This document shows positions 7,632-15,182 of a stretch of 18,272 nt of DNA, in pieces. The notes beneath the pieces were generated by a model. It was not told the DNA's origin. It saw only the letters and a program-made list of their open reading frames with translations, and searched no databases. The position numbers and the translations under genes were made by a program. Source of the DNA: Roseibacillus sp. (GTDB lineage Bacteria; Verrucomicrobiota; Verrucomicrobiae; Verrucomicrobiales; Akkermansiaceae); contig PBNG01000047.1 of the NCBI GenBank assembly GCA_002723015.1, positions 1 through 18,272 on the forward strand, given 5' to 3'. Every line of letters starts with the position of its first letter. Position 1 is the stretch's first letter.

Positions 7632-8957
7632 ATGAGCGAAACCGCGACCCCTCCCCCAAAGAAAGCCACCCGGGCGGGTAATTACTTCATTTCCAATTAT
7701 CCCCCTTTCTCCTTCTGGTCCAACGATCAGGAAAAGGAAGTTCGTGCGTCTTATGAGAGCGCACCCATCCCGGGAACGCCACTTGGGCTTTATCACCATA
7801 TCCCGTTCTGCCGGAGGCGTTGCCACTTTTGCTACTTTCGCGTCTACACGGACAAGAATGGACAGGAAATTAGGGATTACCTCGATCACACGATCTGCGA
7901 GCTGGAGAGGTTGGCAGCCAAGCCTCTCGTCGCAGGACGTAAGCCTCACTTCATTTACTTCGGTGGCGGAACTCCCTCCTATCTCTCTGGAAGGCAGTTG
8001 AAGGACCTCACCGATCGCATGAAAGCGATTCTGCCGTGGGACGAGGCCGAGGAAGTCGCTTTTGAGTGTGAGCCAGGAACACTCACTGCGGGCAAGCTGG
8101 CGGCAATCAAGGAGATTGGGGTCACCCGCCTGAGCCTTGGAATTGAGAACTTTGACGACCGGATCCTGGAGATCAATGGCCGCGCTCACCGGAGCAAGGA
8201 GGTCTGGAAGGCTTTTGAGCGGGCGAGAGCCGAGGAATTTGACCAGATCAATATTGATCTTATTGCCGGGATGCTGGAGGAGACGGAGGAGAACTGGCAG
8301 AGAAACATCGAACAGGTGCTCAAACTCAGCCCGGACAGTATCACCATCTACCAGATGGAGGTTCCCTACAACACGACCATCTACAAGGATATGAAAGAGA
8401 GTGGCGCGCTGGTTGCGCCCGTGGCGGGGTGGGAAACCAAGAGGCGCTGGGTCAAGGAGGCGTTTGCGGAGCTGGAAGCAAATGGCTACACGATCAGTTC
8501 TGGCTATACGGCCGTAAAGAATCCGGAGAGAACCAAGTTCATCTACCGGGATTCCCTCTGGGGGGGAGCGGATCTTGTCGGCCTTGGAGTTGCCTCATTT
8601 TCCCACGTTCAGGGAGTTCATTATCAGAATCTCACGGAGATAGACGATTACGTGGCAGCCATTGATTCAGATCAGATGCCGGTCAAACGGGCTTTTCGGA
8701 CGAACGAGGAGGAGCGGATGATCCGGGAGTTTATTCTCCAGATGAAGCTGGGCCGCGTGCAGGCGGATTACTTCCGCAAGAAGTTTGGTGTCAGTATTCT
8801 TGAGCGCTTCGCCCTACCGCTTTCGGAACTATCGGAGGAAGGACTTCTCGAAGTGGCAAATGATTCCATCGTTCTGAACCGCGATGGGCTGCTGTGCGTG
8901 GATAACCTGCTGCACGACTTTTTCCTCGAGCATCATAGAACAGATCGAATCGTCTAG
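7632..8957 (+). CDS. HemW/HemN-like radical SAM protein
   Basis: A 441-residue radical SAM enzyme. HHIPFCRRRCHFCYF carries the cluster cysteines C60, C64 and C67 (C-x3-C-x2-C). IYFGGGTPSYL (108-118) is the GGGTP SAM-binding segment, and FECEPGTLT (145-152), RLSLGIENF (166-174) and NIDLIAGM (207-214) follow the HemN/HemW core order. The C-terminal part contains GVGLASFS-like and YQN segments corresponding to the HemW C-terminal domain. Relatives include coproporphyrinogen dehydrogenase (HemN), heme chaperone HemW and anaerobilin synthases. HemN usually has a fourth cysteine in C-x-C after the triad; here C67 is followed by Y-F, which favours the HemW side. Being first in an aromatic-metabolite operon, it may act on a pathway intermediate instead of porphyrin. 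That is inference. Confidence 0.85.
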   Translation: MSETATPPPKKATRAGNYFISNYPPFSFWSNDQEKEVRASYESAPIPGTPLGLYHHIPFCRRRCHFCYFRVYTDKNGQEIRDYLDHTICELERLAAKPLVAGRKPHFIYFGGGTPSYLSGRQLKDLTDRMKAILPWDEAEEVAFECEPGTLTAGKLAAIKEIGVTRLSLGIENFDDRILEINGRAHRSKEVWKAFERARAEEFDQINIDLIAGMLEETEENWQRNIEQVLKLSPDSITIYQMEVPYNTTIYKDMKESGALVAPVAGWETKRRWVKEAFAELEANGYTISSGYTAVKNPERTKFIYRDSLWGGADLVGLGVASFSHVQGVHYQNLTEIDDYVAAIDSDQMPVKRAFRTNEEERMIREFILQMKLGRVQADYFRKKFGVSILERFALPLSELSEEGLLEVANDSIVLNRDGLLCVDNLLHDFFLEHHRTDRIV

Positions 8958-9000
8958 CGATACGGGGCCCGCGTGGCCGAAGCCGGCTGTTTTCCACGCC

Positions 9001-9594
9001 GTGACAGACCTTCTTGACTACTTCATCGATAAAGGCCCCTTGAACCCCATAGAGCATCCATGTCCACCCGGCTTTTTGAGTGATTCACTCAGGCGTGCGG
9101 GGCTGAGGTCTGAAGCATTTACCTGGCGCCCCCCAGCGGATATTCCGGAGCCATTCCGGGCACTCCTTGTTCATGAGGGCGATATGACCTCCACGCTGGA
9201 GCGCTTTCACGGGGAGCGGATGCTTCTTGAGGTCTTTGCGGAGGGTAGGTCGGATGAATATTACTACCGGGAGGTCATTCTGAAGGGGGAGGCCTCCGGT
9301 CGTGCGGCTGAATTCGGGCTCATCGAAATACAGCTGGACCAGTTTCCTGCCGCCCTCCAGAGTTCAATTTTACTTGGGCAGCAGCCCTTGGGGGGAATTC
9401 TTAACGACAGCGGGATGGCTTATAAAAGCAAGCCACTGGGCTACTTTTCGGTTGCACGGGCGGAACTACCGGCGAAATTGTCTACATTAGGCTCGAAAAC
9501 CACCTTTTTTGGGCGCTACAACCAACTTCAGAGTCAGGACGACACGTGTCTGGCGCGAATTCTTGAAATCGTTCCCGATTCTTACCGCCCATGA
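9001..9594 (+). CDS. UbiC-like chorismate lyase homologue
   Basis: A 197-residue protein when started at GTG 9001. A longer ATG frame from 8884 would run 74 bases into the radical SAM gene and adds a low-complexity cysteine-rich leader, so I reject it. The fold signature fits chorismate pyruvate-lyase: LLVHEGDMTSTLERF (55-69) parallels UbiC LLLEDSMTKRF, YYYREVILKG (87-96) parallels RYWLREILL, PLGGIL (129-134) parallels PLGRYL, and ARILEIVPDSY (185-195) parallels LLTELFLPASPLY. R90, G131 and E189 therefore occupy the positions of the UbiC product-binding residues R76, G90 and E155. The expected reaction is chorismate to hydroxybenzoate plus pyruvate. The stop overlaps the halogenase-like start (ATGA). 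In an operon with a CoA ligase and halogenase-like protein, a starter-unit role is more likely than ubiquinone synthesis. Confidence 0.75.
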   Translation: MTDLLDYFIDKGPLNPIEHPCPPGFLSDSLRRAGLRSEAFTWRPPADIPEPFRALLVHEGDMTSTLERFHGERMLLEVFAEGRSDEYYYREVILKGEASGRAAEFGLIEIQLDQFPAALQSSILLGQQPLGGILNDSGMAYKSKPLGYFSVARAELPAKLSTLGSKTTFFGRYNQLQSQDDTCLARILEIVPDSYRP

Positions 9595-10862
9595 ATATTT
9601 CCAAAGATAATGAGCCCTGCGACGTCATTGTGATCGGGGGTGGTCCCTGTGGAGCTACTGCATCCGCTCTCCTCGCGGAAAAAGGCCATCGCGTCATCCT
9701 GCTCGAGAAGGCCAAATTTCCCCGCTATCACGTGGGCGAGTCCTTGATGCCGTTCTGCTATTTCACCCTGAAAAGGCTCGGCGTTCTGGAGGAAATGGAA
9801 AAGCACGCCTTCGTCAAGAAGCATAGCGTTCAGTTTGTCTCCAAAGATGGGAAAATCTCCGATCCGTTCTATTTCTTCCAACATCTGGACCACCCAGCGG
9901 CCACAACGTGGCAGGTCGAGCGATCCGTCTTCGACAACATGCTTCTGCGAAATGCCGAGACCAAAGGGGTTGATGTCCGTGAAGAAACAGAAGTTCGCGG
10001 TTTTGTTTATGAAGGAGACCGGGTCACGGGGGTGAAGGCGAAGACGAAGAATGGGGAGGAGTATACCGTGAATGCGACCGTCACCCTTGACTGCACCGGT
10101 CGTGACGCCCTGTTTCTCAGGAAAAAAAGCTGGAGGAAGCGGGATCCAAAGCTCAACAAGATTGCGATCTGGACTCTCTACCGGAATGCGAAGCGTGACG
10201 AAGGCCTCGACGAGGGTGCGACCACCGTTGCTTACGTCGATGGGCGTGGCTGGTTCTGGAACATACCTCTGCGCAACAATATCGTGAGCTCAGGGATCGT
10301 TGCAGAGCGGGATTACCTCTACCGAGACAGCAGGGATCCGCGTGAAATCTACGAGCGTGAAATCGAGGAAAACAGTTGGATCAAGGAGCATCTGGGAGAG
10401 GGAGAGCAGTTTGGTGAATATTGGGTCACAGGGGAGTATTCCTACCGGGGAGAGCATTGCGCATCAGACGGACTCGTGATGGCTGGCGATGCGTTCGCGT
10501 TCCTCGACCCGGTCTTCTCTTCAGGCGTCTTCCTGGCGCTGAAGAGTGGGGAAATGGTCGCAGATGCTATCGGGGATGCCCTGGAGCAGGGAGACGTTTC
10601 GGTGGAGCAATTCTCAAGTTACGGGGAAAAGCTATGCCAGATGATCGAGGTGATGCGCAAAATCGTCTATGCGTTCTACGATGAGGATTTCAGCTTTGGT
10701 GAACTGATCAAGAGGCACGAGCAAATTCGCCCCATGCTCACCGACTGTTTGATTGGCGATCTTGACGGAAAAGACTATACGCCTCTGGCAGAGGCGATGA
10801 GCGATCTGGCCACGCTTCCAGAACCACTCGCCCACGGCAGAGTTCCTCAGCCTGTAACTTAA
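9591..10862 (+). CDS. Flavin-dependent halogenase-like FAD protein
   Basis: A 423-residue FAD-dependent protein. The N-terminal dinucleotide fold GGGPCGA (16-22) binds FAD, with E39 at the end of the second strand. KFPRYHVGESLMP (42-54) is typical of the CmlS/PltA-like halogenase and geranylgeranyl-reductase superfamily. The diagnostic halogenase signature W-x-W-x-I-P is present as WFWNIP (221-226), and FLDPVFSSG (304-312) matches the F-x-D-P-x-x-S-x-G pattern of tryptophan halogenases. A lysine pair at 76-77 (FVKKHSVQF) lies near where the catalytic lysine is expected, though I cannot align it with certainty. The likely reaction is chlorination or bromination of an activated aromatic ring using FADH2, O2 and halide. 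Non-halogenating relatives keep parts of these motifs, so a hydroxylase or reductase remains possible. It overlaps the chorismate lyase stop by ATGA. Confidence 0.8.
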   Translation: MNISKDNEPCDVIVIGGGPCGATASALLAEKGHRVILLEKAKFPRYHVGESLMPFCYFTLKRLGVLEEMEKHAFVKKHSVQFVSKDGKISDPFYFFQHLDHPAATTWQVERSVFDNMLLRNAETKGVDVREETEVRGFVYEGDRVTGVKAKTKNGEEYTVNATVTLDCTGRDALFLRKKSWRKRDPKLNKIAIWTLYRNAKRDEGLDEGATTVAYVDGRGWFWNIPLRNNIVSSGIVAERDYLYRDSRDPREIYEREIEENSWIKEHLGEGEQFGEYWVTGEYSYRGEHCASDGLVMAGDAFAFLDPVFSSGVFLALKSGEMVADAIGDALEQGDVSVEQFSSYGEKLCQMIEVMRKIVYAFYDEDFSFGELIKRHEQIRPMLTDCLIGDLDGKDYTPLAEAMSDLATLPEPLAHGRVPQPVT

Positions 10863-10883
10863 GCCAATGCTTCCGCCCCCCGC

Positions 10884-12197
10884 ATGAAGGTCACTTTTCT
10901 GACAGCGGGGACAGGGAGTTATCACTGCGGGGCTTGCATGCGCGACAACACCCTCGTTGCGGCACTACACCGTGACGGGCATCAGGTTTCATTGCTGCCG
11001 ATGTATCTCCCCATGCAGCTGGATGAGGAAGGCCCGCCGCAGGTAGGACGTGCCCCCATCTTCTTCGGCGGTATCAATGTCTACCTCCAGAACAAGTTTG
11101 CCCTGTTCCGCCACACGCCTCGATGGGTTGACGCAGTTCTCAACGGGGCAGGGCTGCTACGCAAGGCGGCGAGCCGAAGTCATATGACGAGCCCACGGGA
11201 GCAGGGGGAGATGTGTCTCTCCATGCTCCGGGTGGAAGAAAGTCGTCTTACCAAGGAACTGGATAAGTTGATCGACTGGCTTACTTCAGAGGAACAGCCG
11301 GAGTGTATCGCGCTCTCGACCGCCTTGTTCGCGGGAATGACGAGGGAAATGAAGAAGCGCCTGGGAGACGTTCCTGTCATCGCATTCTTTCAGGGAGAGG
11401 ACACCTTCCTCGATAGCCTGCCCGAACCTTACCGGTCCGGATGCTGGGACGAGATGAAGGAGCGACTCCTTGAATGCGAGATGCTGATTGCGCCAAGCCG
11501 GTTCTACGCAGGGCTCATGTCCGAGCGTCTCGATATCGCCCCTGAGAGAATAGAGGTCCTTGCGAATGGGATCAATCTGGAGGGCTATGGGAAACGGCCC
11601 AAGGAGGGGCCTGATGCGGTTGGCTACTTTTCAAGGATGTGCCTGGATAAGGGTCTCGGGGACATGGTGGACGCCTACATCATTCTTCAGCAGAAGGGAA
11701 ACTTCCCGGCATGCCGGCTCCGGATTGCAGGATCTTGCCCTCCGGGAGATGAGCCTTTTGTGGCGGAGCAGAAACAAAAAATCGAGACGGCTGGGCTTGG
11801 GCATCTCGTCGACTGGAATCCTAACCTAAGCAGAGAGGAGAAAGTGCGCTTTCTCGGGGAGCTGACGATTTTCTCAGCGCCCATGCGCTACGCCGAGGCT
11901 TTCGGGCTCTGCCTGATTGAGGCGATGGCGAGTGGAGTTCCGGTGGTAAATCCCGGGGGGTCAACTTTCGAGGAAATCGCCTTGCTCACAGGCGGGGGAA
12001 AAACCGTTCCTCCCCGTGATCCCAGCGCGCTGGCCTGCGCCTGGGAAGAACTCCTCGCAGATCCGGACGAGGCGGCAGCGATGGGAGAAAGAGGTCGCCG
12101 AGGGGTGGAGGAACATTATAGCGTTACGGCCATGAAGGATGGTTTTGTGGCGCTCGCTGAGAGGGCGTGCGCGAACTTGGAACCCTGCTCATCATGA
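10884..12197 (+). CDS. Family 4-type glycosyltransferase
   Basis: A 437-residue GT-B fold glycosyltransferase. The C-terminal nucleotide-sugar domain carries the retaining GT4 E-x7-E motif as E338 and E346 (YAEAFGLCLIEAMASGVPVV). This is preceded by the acceptor/donor bridging segment APSRFYAGLMSERL and the linker IEVLANGINLEGYG. The N-terminal domain begins with MKVTFLTAG and then an unusual Y-H-C-G-A-C-M-R-D-N stretch (13-22), where GT4 enzymes usually have a glycine-rich loop. It probably transfers a sugar from an NDP-sugar to a lipid, polyketide or aromatic acceptor in the cytoplasm. It starts 21 bases after the halogenase-like gene and its stop overlaps the thioesterase start. The acceptor may be the aromatic product of this operon; cell-envelope glycan is the alternative. 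Confidence 0.88.
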   Translation: MKVTFLTAGTGSYHCGACMRDNTLVAALHRDGHQVSLLPMYLPMQLDEEGPPQVGRAPIFFGGINVYLQNKFALFRHTPRWVDAVLNGAGLLRKAASRSHMTSPREQGEMCLSMLRVEESRLTKELDKLIDWLTSEEQPECIALSTALFAGMTREMKKRLGDVPVIAFFQGEDTFLDSLPEPYRSGCWDEMKERLLECEMLIAPSRFYAGLMSERLDIAPERIEVLANGINLEGYGKRPKEGPDAVGYFSRMCLDKGLGDMVDAYIILQQKGNFPACRLRIAGSCPPGDEPFVAEQKQKIETAGLGHLVDWNPNLSREEKVRFLGELTIFSAPMRYAEAFGLCLIEAMASGVPVVNPGGSTFEEIALLTGGGKTVPPRDPSALACAWEELLADPDEAAAMGERGRRGVEEHYSVTAMKDGFVALAERACANLEPCSS

Positions 12198-12643
12198 CGG
12201 AGGAACGCAGGAGTCATTGCTTTGAGCACAGCCGACGGGTTGAGTTCCATGAGACCGATCTTGCCGGGATCGTGCACTTCTCCAATTTTTACCGTTATAT
12301 GGAGGCTGCGGAACATGCCTTCATGCGAAGCTTGGGACACGCGGTGCACGGGCAGAATTCCGAGCCCGGGATCGGGTGGCCACGCGTAAGTGCCAGCTGT
12401 GAATTCCGGAAACCGGCACGCAACGATGATCTCCTCCTGATCCGGGTTGGGATCGAGGAGATTCGAACCAGATCGGTCCGCTACAGTTTTCGCTTCTACC
12501 TGGACCCTGAGGATGCTCCCATTGCGACGGGAAAGGTGGCAGTTGCCTGCGTGCACTTCAAAGACGGAGGTATTTCTGCCGTTCCGATCCCTCACCAAAT
12601 TCGAGCTGACCTGAAATCCGCCCAAGCTGCGACTGAGTCCTGA
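12194..12643 (+). CDS. 4HBT-type hotdog thioesterase
   Basis: A 149-residue hotdog-fold protein of the 4-hydroxybenzoyl-CoA thioesterase/YbgC group. The N-terminal motif FHETDLAGIVHFSNFYRYME (18-37) holds the catalytic aspartate D22, equivalent to D17 of the Pseudomonas 4HBT enzyme, on the central helix. A later CEFRKPARNDDLL segment forms the substrate-facing strand. It should hydrolyse an aryl- or acyl-CoA or ACP thioester to the free acid. The ATG at 12194 overlaps the glycosyltransferase stop (ATGA), which makes it preferable to an in-frame GTG at 12167. Beside a chorismate lyase and a CoA ligase, a role in product release or in editing hydroxybenzoyl thioesters is reasonable. The exact thioester is unknown. 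Confidence 0.88.
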   Translation: MTEERRSHCFEHSRRVEFHETDLAGIVHFSNFYRYMEAAEHAFMRSLGHAVHGQNSEPGIGWPRVSASCEFRKPARNDDLLLIRVGIEEIRTRSVRYSFRFYLDPEDAPIATGKVAVACVHFKDGGISAVPIPHQIRADLKSAQAATES

Positions 12644-12651
12644 TTGTTCCA

Positions 12652-13245
12652 GTGAGCGACCCACTTCCATCATCCCAGAAAAAGAAATCCATGAACTGGC
12701 TTATTTTTGCTCTCATGACCGTGGCCTGTTGGGGCCTCTACGGTATTTTCCTCCACGCCGGCCAAGTTGAAATGCAGGACAAGGTCCTTGGGCGCTACAA
12801 GGCGTTTCTCTTTGTTGGGATCGCCTATTTCATTACCGCAGTGTTGGCGCCTCTCACAGTCCTGCTGGTCAAGGGGGCGGATTGGGCAATGCCCGGTAAG
12901 GGGATGTGGCTGTCTCTCGTTGCGGGGATTCTTGGTGCCATCGGGGCATTTTGTGTCCTGCTCGCAATGGCTTCAGGGGCAAAGGGCGGGATGAGCCCTG
13001 CGGTGGTGGCCATCTCGGTGATGTCGATTATTTTCTGTGGCGCGCCGTTGGTTAATGCGGTTGTCTCCATCTGCATGGACCGCCCAGTGGGAGGGTTTTC
13101 GGCGATTCCTTTGCCATTTCTCTGCGGTATCCTGATGGCGGCCGGCGGGGGATTTCTGGTGGTCAAGTTCAAGCCGGCCGGATCTCACGGGGCACCTCCA
13201 GCTCCGCCAGCGAAACCGGCGGTGGAAGCTCAGGCAGAGCAATAG
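12652..13245 (+). CDS. Small multi-pass membrane protein, EamA/DMT-like half transporter
   Basis: A 197-residue protein from GTG 12652, or 184 residues if ATG 12691 (MNWLIFALMT) is the true start; neither has a clear ribosome-binding site. About five hydrophobic helices are visible from the ATG onward: MNWLIFALMTVACWGLYGIF, KAFLFVGIAYFITAVLAPL, MWLSLVAGILGAIGAFCVLL, AVVAISVMSIIFCGAPLVNAV and IPLPFLCGILMAAGGGFLVV. The WGLYGIF start and PLVNAVVSI segment recall the EamA/DMT transporter fold, but at half the usual ten-helix size, so it would need to pair. The C-terminal tail is proline- and alanine-rich (APPAPPAKPA). It lies between the thioesterase and the CoA ligase with gaps of 8 and 6 bases. 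It may move a product or precursor; family assignment is tentative. Confidence 0.7.
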   Translation: MSDPLPSSQKKKSMNWLIFALMTVACWGLYGIFLHAGQVEMQDKVLGRYKAFLFVGIAYFITAVLAPLTVLLVKGADWAMPGKGMWLSLVAGILGAIGAFCVLLAMASGAKGGMSPAVVAISVMSIIFCGAPLVNAVVSICMDRPVGGFSAIPLPFLCGILMAAGGGFLVVKFKPAGSHGAPPAPPAKPAVEAQAEQ

Positions 13246-13251
13246 CATGCA

Positions 13252-14511
13252 ATGGCTCCGGAGCCCCGGAGAGACCTCGGAAATGTCATGCCCATCAGTG
13301 CTATCAACGACCTGTTAGGAGCGATCCTGCCAGCCAATGCATTTTACGCGGCAAAGCTGCAGGACCTCCGCGGGATTGAGAGCCTTGAGGAGTTCGGGGC
13401 TCGGGTGCCTTTTACGACCAAGGATGAACTGGCAGCTGATCACGAAGCGCACCCTCCTTATGGGTCAAACCTGACCTTTCCGCAGGCAAACTACACTCGT
13501 TTTCATCAGACCAGTGGAACACGGGGAAATCCCATGGTCTGGCTGGATGACCCGGCGGGTTGGGCATGGGTCCTCGATTCGTGGCAGCGGGTTTGGAAGA
13601 CTGCAGGCGCGTCTTCCGGGGAAAGCGCGTTTTTCCCCTTTTCTTTTGGCCCTTTCATTGGGTTCTGGTCCGCGTTTGAGGCAGCAACGGAGATGGGTAT
13701 CCGGGCCATTCCGGGAGGAGGACTGTCCAGCGAGAACCGCCTCCGGATGATCCAGCAGCATCGTCCGGGTTTCATCGCGTGCACTCCGACCTATGCCCTT
13801 CACCTTGCGAATGTCGGGAAGCAGATGGGGCTCCCGGCAGAGACGCTTGGCGTGGAGGCCTTGATCGTTTGTGGTGAGCCAGGGGGAAGTATTCCCGAGG
13901 TAAGGGAGCGAATCCAGAGAGAGTGGAATGCGCGGGTCGTGGACCATCACGGCATGACGGAGACGGGGCCGGTAAGCGTCAGCGACCCGGAGGACCCAGG
14001 GATTCTTCAGATTTTTCATCAAGCGTATTACGCGGAGGTCGTCGAGACGGGAAGTGGAAGGCATGTGGCTCCCGGGGAGGTGGGAGAGCTTGTGCTGACA
14101 ACTCTGGGGCGCTACGGCTCACCACTGATTCGCTACCGGACGGGAGATCTTGTGCGGCCGGTTGGCATCGAGGGAGAGGGGTCGGGCACCTTCGGGTTGC
14201 AGGGTGGCATCATTGGCCGGGCGGATGACATGGTGGTCGTCCGGGGCGTGAACCTTTACCCAAGTGCAATCGAGGCGGTCGTCCGGGCCGTTGATGGAAT
14301 AGGGGAATACATGGTGGAGGTCGATGAACGTGGAGATTTACCAGAGGTTCGGGTAATGATTGAGACTCTTGAAGACAGCTCGGCGGAGAGTGAACTTGAA
14401 GGCAGACTCCGCGCTGTCTTTTCCATGAGAATCCCGGTAAGAGCAGTTGGTGCCGGCTCCTTACCGGCCCATGAAGTAAAGGCCAAGCGGTGGAAAGTGA
14501 TCAGGGAATGA
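13252..14511 (+). CDS. PaaK-type phenylacetate/aryl-CoA ligase
   Basis: A 419-residue full-length member of the phenylacetate-CoA ligase branch of the ANL superfamily. The ATP loop HQTSGTRGNP (A3) is at 85-94, HGMTETGPV (A5) at 233-241, YRTGDLV (A7) at 295-301, GRADDMVVVRGVNLYP (A8 hinge) at 322-337, and the A10 lysine region VKAKRWK near the C-terminus. Unlike the EhpF-like enzyme in the left block, this one keeps the C-terminal lid domain and so can complete thioester formation. It would activate an aromatic or similar acid with ATP and transfer it to CoA or a carrier protein. The expected substrate from context is hydroxybenzoate made by the UbiC-like protein. Its stop overlaps the ABC ATPase start (ATGA), tying activation to export in one operon. 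Confidence 0.9.
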   Translation: MAPEPRRDLGNVMPISAINDLLGAILPANAFYAAKLQDLRGIESLEEFGARVPFTTKDELAADHEAHPPYGSNLTFPQANYTRFHQTSGTRGNPMVWLDDPAGWAWVLDSWQRVWKTAGASSGESAFFPFSFGPFIGFWSAFEAATEMGIRAIPGGGLSSENRLRMIQQHRPGFIACTPTYALHLANVGKQMGLPAETLGVEALIVCGEPGGSIPEVRERIQREWNARVVDHHGMTETGPVSVSDPEDPGILQIFHQAYYAEVVETGSGRHVAPGEVGELVLTTLGRYGSPLIRYRTGDLVRPVGIEGEGSGTFGLQGGIIGRADDMVVVRGVNLYPSAIEAVVRAVDGIGEYMVEVDERGDLPEVRVMIETLEDSSAESELEGRLRAVFSMRIPVRAVGAGSLPAHEVKAKRWKVIRE

Positions 14512-15182
14512 TAAACGTTCAGAATGTAAGCAAGGTGTATGAAATGCCGGGGGAGTCGGTTAGTGTGCTTGCCGGGATCGAATTCAAGGTGAAATCGGGC
14601 GAGACGGCCGCAGTAGTCGGGCCCTCTGGCAGTGGAAAGACCACTCTGCTGAACCTCCTCGGAGCATTGGACCGGCCCAGCGAGGGAGAGATTCTGATCG
14701 ACGGGAAAAACCTTTCCTCCTTTGACGAAGAGGAGGCGGCGACTTTCCGGAATCGGTCCCTCGGGTTCGTGTTCCAGCACCATCACCTGCTCCCGCAGTG
14801 CACTCTTCTTGAAAACGTCGTTCTGCCCCGTCTTGCCGGTGGCTGGGAGGAAGGAGAATCAGAGACTGCGGCGCGGGCGGAAACGCTGCTTGAAAATGTG
14901 GGACTGCAGGAGCGGCTTTCACACTTTCCGCACCAACTTTCCGGAGGCGAACGGCTCAGGGCCGCTCTCGCCCGGGCACTAGTGAATCAGCCGAAGCTGA
15001 TCCTTGCGGATGAACCTACGGGATCTCTGGATATGGAGACGACGGAAGTGGTTGCGGAACTGCTGGGCGAGCTGAATTCTGACACAGGTGTGACTCTGGT
15101 CGTCGTTACCCACAATGCTGCTCTTGCCCAGAGAATGGAGAGCCACTTTGAGCTCCGCGGTGGGCAACTCGAGAAGCAATGA
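14508..15182 (+). CDS. LolD/MacB-type ABC transporter ATP-binding protein
   Basis: A 224-residue ABC ATPase from ATG 14508, which overlaps the ligase stop; the ATG follows CAGGGA, a plausible ribosome-binding site. The motifs are complete: Walker A GPSGSGKT (38-45), Q-loop Q90 in GFVFQHHHLLP, signature LSGGE (144-148), Walker B LILADEP (164-170) and the switch histidine H202. The context FVFQHHHLLPQCTLLENV is characteristic of the LolD/MacB/FtsE class that pairs with FtsX-type permeases. The signature reads LSGGERLRAALARAL, with L where Q is usual. It powers the permease encoded next. Such pairs extract lipoproteins or drive efflux and envelope processes, and here export of the operon product is a reasonable guess. 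Confidence 0.93.
   Translation: MINVQNVSKVYEMPGESVSVLAGIEFKVKSGETAAVVGPSGSGKTTLLNLLGALDRPSEGEILIDGKNLSSFDEEEAATFRNRSLGFVFQHHHLLPQCTLLENVVLPRLAGGWEEGESETAARAETLLENVGLQERLSHFPHQLSGGERLRAALARALVNQPKLILADEPTGSLDMETTEVVAELLGELNSDTGVTLVVVTHNAALAQRMESHFELRGGQLEKQ

Noticed and set aside
7587..8189. Minus-strand open frame of 200 codons over the start of the radical SAM gene
   Set aside because: The plus-strand frame has the full radical SAM motifs in the same interval. The antisense product has no motif or plausible start context.
8884..9000. ATG start at 8884 for the chorismate lyase homologue
   Set aside because: It overlaps the radical SAM gene by 74 bases and encodes a low-complexity leader not expected in the family; GTG 9001 fits better.
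13465..14064. Minus-strand open frame of 199 codons opposite the CoA ligase
   Set aside because: It is a shadow of the conserved A3-A5 region of the ligase and has no protein-family features.
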